A stretch of DNA of 64,000 nt from JAVBME01 sp031552765 (GTDB lineage Bacteria; Bacillota; Negativicutes; Acidaminococcales; JAISLQ01), in assembly GCA_031552765.1 (NCBI GenBank), contig JAVBME010000006.1, positions 24,431-88,430 of the forward strand. The letters run 5' to 3'. The translations under genes and the position numbers were made by a program. The notes below the pieces were generated by a model. It had not been told where the DNA came from. It saw nothing but the letters and a program-made list of their open reading frames with translations, and searched no databases. Shown piece after piece: positions 41,703 through 50,194 of this stretch; within the stretch, counting starts at the first letter, position 1, and the number at the start of each line of letters is the position of its first letter.

Positions 41703-41919
41703 GTACAATAAAAACTGTTTTTTGTAATGAGATGTGAGAAAAGTTTATTTTTTGTGTGCGAAAGTATTGGAAAAACAGTCCTATGATCTACGCCCCGCGC
41801 CACAGATCTGTATTGCCTGGGGCAGATGCGGGCTGACCGGCAGATAAAAAAATTTAGGCCGGGGGTTATTATTACACATATTTTTGGCTTTATAACGCGG
41901 GCGCTGCCGCTGCCGGTTT
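41703..41919. other. gene-free stretch between the chemoreceptor and smpB
   Basis: No ORF of note and no tmRNA-like ends (no encoded CCA) were found; ssrA is therefore not here although it often accompanies smpB. Confidence 0.5.
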
Positions 41920-42390
41920 TTATTCCGACCGCCGGTCTTTGAGCACTCGCTCCACTTCGCGCCGGGCGTCTTTTTCCGCTAGGTCGTGGCGTTTGTCGTA
42001 AAGTTTTTTACCTGTGACCAGAGCCAGCTCCACTTTGGCTTTGCCGCGTGTGAAATAAATTTTCAGCGGTACCAGAGTGTAACCTTTCTCTTTTACTTTG
42101 CCGATAAGTTTAGTTATCTCTGTTTTGTGCAACAGCAGTTTGCGTGGGCGCAGAGGATCGTGATTGAAACGGTTGCCCTGGTCGTAAGGGCTTATATGCA
42201 GGTTGTGCAAATATATCTCGGCATTTTTGTCGATCTGCCCGTAGCTATCTTTAAGGTTTGCTTTGCCGGCGCGCAACGATTTTACTTCTGTGCCGGTAAG
42301 GACCAGGCCGGCTTCATAAGACTCGTGTATAAAGTAGTCGTGGCGCGCTTTTCTGTTGTCGGCGGCTATTTTAATGCCTTGTTCCGCCAT
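41920..42390 (-). CDS. smpB: SsrA-binding protein SmpB
   Basis: A 156-residue RNA-binding protein that delivers tmRNA to stalled ribosomes. The landmarks are IAADNRKARHDYFIHESYEA, AGKANLKDSYGQI, LHNLHISPYDQG and GKKLYDKRHDLAEKD, with a basic C-terminal tail. Normal length. It ends the rnr block on the minus strand; AGGAGGTAATAT precedes the ATG. Confidence 0.97.
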   Translation of the reverse strand: MAEQGIKIAADNRKARHDYFIHESYEAGLVLTGTEVKSLRAGKANLKDSYGQIDKNAEIYLHNLHISPYDQGNRFNHDPLRPRKLLLHKTEITKLIGKVKEKGYTLVPLKIYFTRGKAKVELALVTGKKLYDKRHDLAEKDARREVERVLKDRRSE

Positions 42391-42417
42391 ATATTACCTC
42401 CTGCCGGCCGGGAAGCG

Positions 42418-43128
42418 TTATTTAAAGTGGCCGGCTAATTCTTTGCAAAAGTCGTTGAGTATGCGTTTATACATGTTTTCCGGCGTTGCGCTGCCAAAAG
42501 AGTCTTCCGTCCGCTCGCGGCTGTCGCCGATGGACAGGATGGGATTGGCCGGATTTTTAACGCTGGATAAATTAAAGCGGACTGAGGCGCGCAAGACTGT
42601 TACGTCATGCGCCGGTACTATGTAAGGTACCCTTTGTTCCACCCAGCCGGTAGTTACTTCACCATTAGGGCCGTAGCGCCGTTCCTCCACTCTTTCGTAG
42701 CGGTACTGGATTTGCGCCTCCACGCGTTTTTTGCCGACAGTGTATTCGTATATATCGGTCGATAATACTGCATCGGCATATTTGGCTACAGCTTCTTTAT
42801 ATATGACGTCGGCTTTTTTACTGTCTGTGGCGAAAAGTTCTTCAAGGTCATCGCCGCTTTTTTCTTTTACGCTATTGAATATATCCTTGCGCGTTATAAT
42901 TTTCGCTTTGTCAAATGAGGTGAGCCGGTCGTAAAAGTCTTCCGCCAGAACTTTCGCTGCGATGGGCGAAGCCTTATCGGTCAATTGAGGCTCTTCCGCT
43001 AAAATCACTTTTATCTGCGTAAAGTCGTAGTTCTTGTCTACCCATTTTTCTTTTTGCGCATTGGCTGTAGAAAAAAAGACCAAAGTGAAAAGGCAGCAGA
43101 AAAAAACCAGCCAGGATTTTTTTGACAT
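42418..43128 (-). CDS. exported protein of unknown function inserted between rnr and smpB
   Basis: A 236-residue exported protein (ATG at 43128 after GGGAGTG). The signal peptide is residues 1-22 (SWLVFFCCLFTLVFFSTANA). The mature part has YRYERVEERRYGPNGEVTTG and other strand-rich stretches, reminiscent of periplasmic proteins of unknown function. In most Firmicutes rnr and smpB are neighbours without such a gene, so this is a lineage insertion. Confidence 0.7.
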   Translation of the reverse strand: MSKKSWLVFFCCLFTLVFFSTANAQKEKWVDKNYDFTQIKVILAEEPQLTDKASPIAAKVLAEDFYDRLTSFDKAKIITRKDIFNSVKEKSGDDLEELFATDSKKADVIYKEAVAKYADAVLSTDIYEYTVGKKRVEAQIQYRYERVEERRYGPNGEVTTGWVEQRVPYIVPAHDVTVLRASVRFNLSSVKNPANPILSIGDSRERTEDSFGSATPENMYKRILNDFCKELAGHFK

Positions 43129-43150
43129 AGTCACCACTCCCGTCGTGTAT

Positions 43151-45415
43151 TTAACGGCGCTTTTTAATCTTTAACGAAGACTTTTTCTTGCTTTTTTTAT
43201 ACGTATTTTTTGGTTTTTCCTTTTTCGTGGAAGTTTTTTTACCCGCCTCGCCGCCGGGCCTTTGCCCAGACCTTGACAGAAGCTGCTGCTTTACGGCAGC
43301 CGTTTCGCCCGGCAAGATAAAATCTACGCTGCGGCTGGCGATATTCGCGTTTAATACTTCGACGGTTATCGAGTCGCCTATACGGTAAACTTTTTTCGTC
43401 GTTTCACCTAGCAGGCAGTATTTTTCTTCTATATAAACATAATAATCGTCAGTCAGGGCGGACATGTGAAGCAGCCCTTCTACTCCGTTTTCGAGTTCTA
43501 CAAACAGGCCGAAGGCGGTAACGCCGCTTACCGTACCGTCAAAGCTGTCGCCGATAAAATCAAGCATATATTCGGCTTTTTTCAGGTCCACCGTGTCGCG
43601 CTCCGCCTGTTCCGCCGCGCGCTCTTGCTTTGAGGCGTGTTTTGCTATCTCCGGCAGAGCTGTGTTCAAGTAGTTTAACCTGTCTTCACCTGGCGGTTTT
43701 TGGGCGGACTCTTTTAACATGCGGTGTACGACAAGGTCCGGGTAGCGGCGGATAGGTGAAGTGAAATGAGTATAAAACTTCGCCGCCAGGCCAAAATGGC
43801 CCAAGTTTTCCGCGCGGTATTCCGCCTGTTTGAGCGAGCGCAAAACCACTTTAGAGATGAGTTTTTCTTCCGGACGGCCGCTGATCTGGCGTAAAAGCGC
43901 CTGCAAGTCGCCGGGGTTTATAGTTTCTTTTACCGGCAAGCGCAGAGAGAAGGTCTGTAAAAGCGCGGACAGGGCAGCTATCTTTTCTTCATTAGGCGGC
44001 TCATGTATCCGGTAAAGAGAAGGAGTTTTTTGCGAAAAAAGCTGTTCGGCAACAGTTTCATTGGCGGCAAGCATGAATTCTTCAATTATGGACTCGGCTA
44101 TAGTACGCACTCTTTGCTCGATAGAGAGCGGTTTGCCATTTTGATCAAGCTTTACTTTTTGCTCAGGGAAATCAAAGTCGATAGCGCCGCGAGCCATGCG
44201 CTTTTTTCGTAAAACTTCGCTCAAAGAAGCCATATTCTTTAAGTTGGCCGCCAGCTCGATAGGCAGATCAGACGGCAGCACATTATCTGCCAATATGCCC
44301 TTCACCAAAGAATAACTAAGGCGCATGCCGACATTTATGACAGATGGGAAAATCTCGTGGCGGGTTACGCGGCCAGAGCGGTTTATTTCCATTTCGCAAG
44401 CCATGACCAGGCGGTCTTCGCCGGCGTTCAGGCTGCAAATACCGTTGCTGAGCCGTTCAGGTAGCATGGGCAGAACCCTGTCTACCAGGTAGACGCTGGT
44501 GCCTCGGTCTTTGGCCTCCTGGTCGAGCAGGGAGTTTTCCGCTACATAATGGCTGACATCTGCTATATACACGCCTAAAAGCCAGCCGCCACCGGAGAGT
44601 GTTTCAACATATACGGCGTCATCAAGGTCTTGGGCGTCTTCTGAATCTATCGTGACGATAAAGCGCTGGCGCAAGTCGCGCCGTCCGCCCAATTCCTCTT
44701 GGGCAACTGTTTTATTTATTTTTTTTGCCGCCGCCAAAACTTTATCGGGGAATTGCAAGGGCAGGCCGTGCTGCTTGATGATGGCTAAAACTTCAAGGCC
44801 GGGGTCGCCGGCATTACCTAAAATTTCAGCTATGCGCCCTTCGGCGTTTTTTCCGTTTTCCGGCCAGACAGTGAGCTCGGCTACTACTTTTTGCCCATCT
44901 TTAGCGCCGTTGAAGTTTTTTTTGGCAATAAAAATATCCTGGCCGATTTTTTTGTCGTCAGGCAAAACAAAACCGTATTCTTTGCGGCGGTTGAAGGCGC
45001 CCACCACTGAGGAGTGGGCGCGCTTTAGTATGCGTATTACTTCGCCTTCCGGCTGTCGCCCGGTGGGGCGGCTGCTGATGCGGGCAATGACCTGGTCGCC
45101 GTTCATGGCGCCCAGTAACTGGCTGGGCGGGATAAATATATCCTCGCCTTCGGACGGGGTGACAAAGCCAAACCCCTTGATTGCCAAGTTTAAAATGCCG
45201 GGAACAAGGCTCATTTTTTCCGGTAGTCCATATGTATTGAAACGGGTGCGGATTATAGCGCCCATTTCTTCCAGTTCCTTAGCTACTGCCCAAAATGTCT
45301 TCAGATCGGCCGAGCCGAGGGCAAGGTTTTTCAATATGTCTTCTTCTGTTAATGGTTTATAAGAGTCCGCGCGCATGAAAGAGAGGATTTTTTCCTGTAA
45401 TTCTTGCTTGTTCAT
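43151..45415 (-). CDS. rnr: ribonuclease R
   Basis: A 754-residue 3'-5' exoribonuclease that degrades structured RNA, including tmRNA-tagged mRNAs. Domains in order: an N-terminal winged helix-like part, cold-shock domains (about 65-220), the RNB catalytic domain with TIDSEDAQDLDDAVYVE (the metal-binding Asp cluster) and a C-terminal S1 domain (FDGTVSGVTAFGLFVELENG, around residue 620), then a Lys-rich tail (KKTSTKKEKPKNTYKK). The start overlaps the end of the thioesterase gene by 4 bases. Confidence 0.97.
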   Translation of the reverse strand: MNKQELQEKILSFMRADSYKPLTEEDILKNLALGSADLKTFWAVAKELEEMGAIIRTRFNTYGLPEKMSLVPGILNLAIKGFGFVTPSEGEDIFIPPSQLLGAMNGDQVIARISSRPTGRQPEGEVIRILKRAHSSVVGAFNRRKEYGFVLPDDKKIGQDIFIAKKNFNGAKDGQKVVAELTVWPENGKNAEGRIAEILGNAGDPGLEVLAIIKQHGLPLQFPDKVLAAAKKINKTVAQEELGGRRDLRQRFIVTIDSEDAQDLDDAVYVETLSGGGWLLGVYIADVSHYVAENSLLDQEAKDRGTSVYLVDRVLPMLPERLSNGICSLNAGEDRLVMACEMEINRSGRVTRHEIFPSVINVGMRLSYSLVKGILADNVLPSDLPIELAANLKNMASLSEVLRKKRMARGAIDFDFPEQKVKLDQNGKPLSIEQRVRTIAESIIEEFMLAANETVAEQLFSQKTPSLYRIHEPPNEEKIAALSALLQTFSLRLPVKETINPGDLQALLRQISGRPEEKLISKVVLRSLKQAEYRAENLGHFGLAAKFYTHFTSPIRRYPDLVVHRMLKESAQKPPGEDRLNYLNTALPEIAKHASKQERAAEQAERDTVDLKKAEYMLDFIGDSFDGTVSGVTAFGLFVELENGVEGLLHMSALTDDYYVYIEEKYCLLGETTKKVYRIGDSITVEVLNANIASRSVDFILPGETAAVKQQLLSRSGQRPGGEAGKKTSTKKEKPKNTYKKSKKKSSLKIKKRR

Positions 45416-45810
45416 ACTGTTTCCGCCAGGAGTACTTTGCCGCTAGCTTCGGCCGCCAGCGTACCGTCCGCCAGAAACAGCTCTCCTTTTGTTTCGTACA
45501 GGCGCCCTTTTTGTTTGGTAATACTGCCTACTGCTTTAAGCGGGCTGCCGATGGGCACGCCCTGGCGGTAGCGCACTTCAAGGCGCGCGGTGAAAGCGTC
45601 CAGGCCGGTGCTTTTGTGGACAAAACCCGCCATCACTTCGTCTAAAAGAGTACTGATGATACCGCCATGCATACGACCGTCATAGCTTTGGTGCTCGGGG
45701 CCGGGGGTGAAGATGGTGCTATATTCTTTGTCAGTCAGGTCAAATTTCAATTTAAGGCCTATCGGGTTGTCCTTGCCGCAAGCAAAACACCATGTATATT
45801 TATCACTCAT
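45412..45810 (-). CDS. hotdog-fold thioesterase (PaaI family)
   Basis: A 132-residue cytoplasmic thioesterase-like protein: YDGRMHGGIISTLLDEVMAG (the HGG-x-x-x-x-x-x-D motif of hotdog enzymes), LEVRYRQGVPIGSPL and a final substrate-channel region. The CFACGKDNPIGLKLKF N-terminus with two Cys is typical for this subgroup. It is translationally coupled to rnr and overlaps the upstream hydrolase gene by 8 bases. Confidence 0.88.
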   Translation of the reverse strand: MSDKYTWCFACGKDNPIGLKLKFDLTDKEYSTIFTPGPEHQSYDGRMHGGIISTLLDEVMAGFVHKSTGLDAFTARLEVRYRQGVPIGSPLKAVGSITKQKGRLYETKGELFLADGTLAAEASGKVLLAETV

Positions 45811-46546
45811 CTTGCGTCTCCTTTATAAATTCATGGATACGGGAAAAAATTTTTTCCCGTTCGTCGCCTAAAATAGCCATGTGTCCGGACGAGTCGAGCC
45901 AAAGCAAGTCTTTGTCGGAACTGCCGATATGCTCATATATATAGGTGGCGCTGTCAGGGATAACCGTATGTTCAACACGCGACTGTATCAAAAGGACAGG
46001 CTCGGTTATTTCGGGCAATTCTTTTTTTACTGTTTGCAGCAACTCCATCAGGCTGGCAAGGGGGGCAAGCGGGTACTTGTCATAGCTGATATTGTATATG
46101 GGTTCAATATTGTAATGGCGCTGCTTTTTAGGCAAATACCGCCTAAATAAGCGGTAAACAGGAAGGAAAGCAGCCCTCTTGTCATATAGGCGTATGGGCG
46201 TTGAGATAGCGACGACTTTTTCTATAGAATAACGGGCGGCCAGATGCAGGGCCAGTAAAGCCCCCAGCGATATGCCGACGACAGAAACCTCGGAACATAA
46301 TTCCCGCAACAGGTAATAGCCGTCTTCCGCGGCCTGGTACCATTCCCGCCAGACAGACTTGTCGAGGTCCTCGACGCAGGTGCCGTGGCCGGGCAAGCGC
46401 ACGGCCAGTACAGTAAAGTTTCTTTCGTGCAGGTAATCGCCTAGCATCCTCATTTCGGCAGGAGAGCCGGTAAAACCGTGCAATAAAAGTACTCCTTTGC
46501 CTCCTGCCGGCAATAAATAAGGTTCGGCGCCTTTAACGATAGACAC
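45803..46546 (-). CDS. carboxylesterase/monoacylglycerol lipase-like alpha/beta hydrolase
   Basis: A 247-residue serine hydrolase. The start is best at the GTG 6-7 bases after AAGGAGA; a nearer ATG is only one base from the site. The oxyanion and cap region LLLHGFTGSPAEM is followed by the nucleophile VVGISLGALLAL (Ser), LIQSRVEHTVIPDSA (Asp/Glu region) and SGHMAILGDEREK (His). It resembles Geobacillus Est30 esterases, which are often placed before rnr in Firmicutes. It begins the hydrolase-thioesterase-rnr-smpB unit. Confidence 0.9.
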   Translation of the reverse strand: MSIVKGAEPYLLPAGGKGVLLLHGFTGSPAEMRMLGDYLHERNFTVLAVRLPGHGTCVEDLDKSVWREWYQAAEDGYYLLRELCSEVSVVGISLGALLALHLAARYSIEKVVAISTPIRLYDKRAAFLPVYRLFRRYLPKKQRHYNIEPIYNISYDKYPLAPLASLMELLQTVKKELPEITEPVLLIQSRVEHTVIPDSATYIYEHIGSSDKDLLWLDSSGHMAILGDEREKIFSRIHEFIKETQDE

Positions 46547-46829
46547 GTTCATTCTCCTTGCCCGCATAGTGCGGAAAATATATTTTCAAGTACATATTAT
46601 ATCATTTTTTACCGGCTATTGCACGATGCGTATAAAAGTGAGGTTAAGGAATAGTATTATACGTTCGTATAAAAAACCATATTTGCTACTTTGCGTAAGA
46701 TACTGCGGACTGTATAATAATATAAAAGAACAAAGTAAAGTATTTTCAGGGAGGTGTGCTCACGGCGGTTAAGTGGCTTTTTGCTCGACTGTTTTTCGGG
46801 AAAATACGGTAAAGGGGTTTTGTTGAACA
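46547..46829. other. intergenic region upstream of the DUF3298-like lipoprotein
   Basis: No gene is certain; a short frame after GGGAGGTG (about 46754-46810, ending KIR) could encode an 18-residue peptide but has no supporting evidence. It holds promoters of the divergent genes by position. Confidence 0.4.
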
Positions 46830-48101
46830 ATGAAAAAACGCACTTTTTTTAATGTTTTTCTCACGGCAATAGTTTTTGCCATGCTGCTTGTTAGTGCAGG
46901 CTGCGGCGATTCGTCCGGGAAGGTGGACGAGAACGCCGCCAAAATCGAAATTAAAGGGGTAGAATACAGCAAAGACAGTGTAGAGGTTGTTTTACCGCAA
47001 GTACGGGAAATGAAAAATGAATCCCTGCAAAAGAAGATAAACGAAAATATCAAAAATGAGATATTGTCGCTGGAAAATAAAGGAAAAGACAGCGGGCTGA
47101 GCGGGGAATACCGTGTGCTGTTTTTGAACGACCGTTTGCTGATAGTGCAGTTTAGCGGACAAAATGACCTGCCTTCAGCCAATGGCGTCGAATATGTGGA
47201 ACATACCATACATGTCGATTTGACGACAGGTAAGATATATACCATGGCCGACCTGTTTAAAAAAGGCAGCAAATACGAAGAAGAAATATTAAAAATTGCC
47301 AAAGAAAGCGGTGACTTGCGGTTATACGACCCCAGCGCAAACGAAGGCTGGCAATTTTCTACCTTCCAGACATTCTGGAACCCCAAGACCAAGGGGCAGC
47401 AATTTGCCCTGTGTGACGAGTTTTTCTGGGTGTATACCATATCCAGCGATGCTGAGAGCTATATCCCGGGTTATGGCATACCCTATGAAAAAATTTCCAA
47501 GCTTATAGACAAGGAAGGGGTTTTGTGGAAAGCTTTTTCCGGCCAGGAAAACAGGGCGCAAGACCTTGATAGTTATATGGAGCCGCCAGAGTATGAAAGC
47601 TACATAAAAGAAATGGAAGAAGCCGCTAAAGCCGAGGCGGAAAATGACCGCAAAAAAGCCGAAGCAGCGCGTTTAGCGGCGGAGAAAAAGAAGCAGGCCG
47701 CAGCGGAAAAAGCCGCCTATGAAAAAGGTATGGCTGCCGGCAAAGCGTCCGCTCCTAAACCGGCGGCAAAACCGGCCGCTAAACCTGCGGCTCAGCCAAG
47801 CATAGTATGGCGGACTACTAAAGTGCAGGCAAACAGCGACGGCACAAGGACCGTATATGGACAATATGTAAATAATTATAGTAACAGGACTATGACGAGA
47901 TTAAATAGTGCGACACTTACGCTTTATTACAAAAATAAGAGTGGAGTGAACAAGACCTATACGGTAAAATACACCGAACCTATGAATAAAGTAGTTCCGC
48001 CAATGGGCGTTACTTCCGGCTGGTTTAAATTCCGCCCGCCCGCTGATTACAATAAGAACTACACAAAAATCACAGTTGGCTTCAATTATTCTTATAGGTA
48101 A
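46830..48101 (+). CDS. DUF3298-like lipoprotein with Ala/Lys-rich linker and C-terminal beta domain
   Basis: A 423-residue exported protein. Residues 1-25 are a lipoprotein signal ending VSAGC. Residues 30-240 include DUF3298-type features (VEYVEHTIHVDLTTGKIYTM, DLFKKGSKYEEEILKIAKES, FALCDEFFWVYT). Residues 255-310 form a charged, repetitive helix (EEAAKAEAENDRKKAEAARL) and an Ala/Pro/Lys tract (PKPAAKPAAKPAAQP) that would span the cell wall. Residues 320-423 form a terminal domain (YGQYVNNYSNRTMTRLNSAT). A paralogue follows. Confidence 0.85.
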   Translation: MKKRTFFNVFLTAIVFAMLLVSAGCGDSSGKVDENAAKIEIKGVEYSKDSVEVVLPQVREMKNESLQKKINENIKNEILSLENKGKDSGLSGEYRVLFLNDRLLIVQFSGQNDLPSANGVEYVEHTIHVDLTTGKIYTMADLFKKGSKYEEEILKIAKESGDLRLYDPSANEGWQFSTFQTFWNPKTKGQQFALCDEFFWVYTISSDAESYIPGYGIPYEKISKLIDKEGVLWKAFSGQENRAQDLDSYMEPPEYESYIKEMEEAAKAEAENDRKKAEAARLAAEKKKQAAAEKAAYEKGMAAGKASAPKPAAKPAAKPAAQPSIVWRTTKVQANSDGTRTVYGQYVNNYSNRTMTRLNSATLTLYYKNKSGVNKTYTVKYTEPMNKVVPPMGVTSGWFKFRPPADYNKNYTKITVGFNYSYR

Positions 48102-48149
48102 CTGCCCAGGATAAGGCTATGCAGGAGGCTGAGGGCTGAGGAGCAAGAA

Positions 48150-49103
48150 ATTTTTTGCGTTATATTTGTTTTGCTGCTGGCTTTTGCCATTACTGGTTGC
48201 GGTAGTTCAGAAGGCAAGGTGGACGAGAATGCCGCCAAGATAAAAATAGCCCGGGTCAACTATGAAAGAGGTGGCGTCGATATAGAAATGCCTGCGCTCG
48301 AAGGCAGCGACAAAGCCGTGGCGGTAATGAATATCGACCTGACTACAGCAAAGATGTACACTTTGGCTGACCTTTTTAAAAAAGACGCCAAATATGAAGA
48401 TGAAATACTAAAAATAGCCAAGGCCAATGACGATTACCGTATAGTGGATAACGACATTGATTTTGATGAGTCTAAGGAAACCTGGGGCGCCAAAAAGAAA
48501 CGGCAGCATTCCATGCTGACGGAAGAGTTTTTATGGGTGTTTGCCGCAAGCCCGGACGGAAGTCTGATGAGCGGTTACGGCATACCATATGCCGACCTTG
48601 ATAAAGTTATTGATAAAGGAGGTGCGCTCTGGAAGGCATTTTCCGGGCAAAAGAGCCGTGCCCGGGATACAGAGTACTTTATGAAAGCGCCGCCGTATGA
48701 TGTTGTGGAAAACGACGGGCAAGTAAAACCGCGCCAAGCCGGCGATGGCAAAAAAACGCCAATATCTCAGGAGTCTTCCGGCCGCGACAAATCGACCCCG
48801 GAAGCCGTGACATGGGAAGCGAAGAAAGTAGTGAAAAACGATAACGGTACCCTGCTTATAACCGGTCCATATATAAATAACTTTTCAGACCGCACGATGA
48901 TGAAGGTGGAGGCAGCCCTTCTCACGATACTCTACAAAACAAAGGACGGTATTGAAAAGCACTACTCCTACCAGTTTGGCTCGGTAGAGCGCGTAGTGCC
49001 GCCCAAAGGGTCGACGGATGGCGGTTTTAACATAAGGCCGCCGGCAGATTTTGCTGAATACCTGAGCGCTGCCAACGATTTTGAGTATAGCTGGAAAAAA
49101 TGA
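48150..49103 (+). pseudogene. decaying paralogue of the preceding lipoprotein
   Basis: This reads in step with the preceding gene (SSEGKVDENAAKI; DLTTAKMYTLADLFKKDAKY; GALWKAFSGQ; a final NNFSDRTMMKVEAA) but lacks about 60 residues between the first and second blocks. No ATG or GTG start exists in frame: a GAGGAG site is followed by CAAGAA then ATT (48150), giving MFCVIFVLLLAFAITGC with a lipobox, while a TTG at 48171 is unsupported. Either a rare ATT start is used or the start was destroyed by a frameshift in the signal-peptide region. Best treated as a gene in decay. Confidence 0.6.
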
Positions 49104-49122
49104 TTTGTAATTAGTTAGAAAG

Positions 49123-49187
49123 ACCCCTGTTTCAATAAAGGACAAGGCGGCTTAAGGCGCTCTTGCTATGATGAAACAGGGGTTTTT
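49123..49187 (+). terminator. terminator after the paralogue
   Basis: The stem ACCCCTGTTTC / GAAACAGGGGT spans a 39-base loop and is followed by TTTTGTCTTTT. Confidence 0.75.
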
Positions 49188-49294
49188 GTCTTTTATGGTA
49201 TTGCTGTACTCTGCGGGGAATGTGTTTGCTACTGAAAATAAACTGAAAAAGAGAATTTGGATAATCCCATTTTGCGATTTTAAAGGCAGAGGCT

Positions 49295-49991
49295 ATGAAA
49301 TATAAGATACCGGAAGCTGTGCTAGAAAAAACGGCCGCGTCTTTCTGCTGAATCTGCCCAGAGGGAAAGTAGCCGTCAAAAAGCGTGAGCAGTCAAAGAA
49401 AAAGAAGTGGCATGTTTTGCAGGAGATGCTTTTCAAACTGACAAAATATCCGCTGCTTTTTCCTACTGTTTTGCCTTTCAGGCAAAACAGTGTTTTTTGA
49501 AACAGCCAGGCTACAAAAACTGCGCTGCGATGGCATACAAATGCCGCCAGTTTTATATGTTTGCGACGATTATTTTGTCATGAGATGCACAGGGGAAAGC
49601 CTGGAGGCGGTTTTAGACCGGTCGGCAGACGACCGGCATACGGTGATAGCAAAAGCCCTGTCCGTACTTTGCCAAATGCACAACAACGGGTCTATCCACG
49701 GCGGTTCGCAGATACGCAACTTTACTATGCTCGATGGCGAAGTATACGCGATTTTGAAGAAATGACGCCCGCTGAGCATTTTTCAGCTTTGCGCCAGCGC
49801 GATTTCCCGCTTTTTGTCTGGTCTTGCAAAGGAAGCTGTATGCCCCTGATATCAAGGAGTTGTGCCTGTTTTATAAAAAACATACATATTATGATATATA
49901 TCCGGAGATATCCAGACTTCTGTTCAGATTTAAAGGCATAAAAATATTCAACGGCAAAGTATTTAGTTCCTGGCGTATCAGTGATGTCTGA
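49295..49991 (+). pseudogene. degraded LPS-kinase-like (InaA/WaaP/Bud32 fold) phosphotransferase
   Basis: Pieces in several frames line up in order with the small bacterial LPS/Kdo kinase family. The first reads MKYKIPEAVLEKTAASFC then stop; another frame reads GRVFLLNLPRGKVAVKKREQ; a third (49490-49765) reads FFETARLQKLRCDGIQMPPV and IHGGSQIRNFTMLDG, matching the HGG...RNF catalytic-loop pattern; and a fourth resumes with RDFEEMTPAEH, the normal DFE metal-binding motif, where the third breaks. The last frame ends SSWRISDV. At least three frameshifts and one small deletion are required. It supports an outer membrane in the lineage. Confidence 0.75.
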
Positions 49992-50110
49992 AGTTTTATC
50001 AACCTGGTGGAAAAGGTGCAGAGCGCTATATGTTCTTTCCGGGAAGGCGTATAGCGCGCCGAAAGCACTTTTTACCGCTGTAGCCGAATATGTGTTGCCC
50101 TAAAAAGCTA

Positions 50111-50140
50111 AACCAGCCGCTTGCTTGCGGCTGGTTTTTT
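50111..50140 (+). terminator. terminator downstream of the dead kinase gene
   Basis: AACCAGCCGC / GCGGCTGGTT with a 6-base loop, followed by TTTT. Confidence 0.85.
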
Positions 50141-50194
50141 CATGCCTGGCAGTATATAATAACAATAATTTGATTTTGAATAGGAACTTATAAA

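Noticed and set aside
41703..41919. tmRNA (ssrA) gene near smpB
   Set aside because: No alanyl-acceptor-like ends, no encoded tag frame, and no terminal CCA were found.
49168..49305. 45-codon frame with a signal-peptide-like start after the paralogue terminator
   Set aside because: Its ATG lies inside the terminator stem and it has no ribosome-binding site; it is likely a chance frame.
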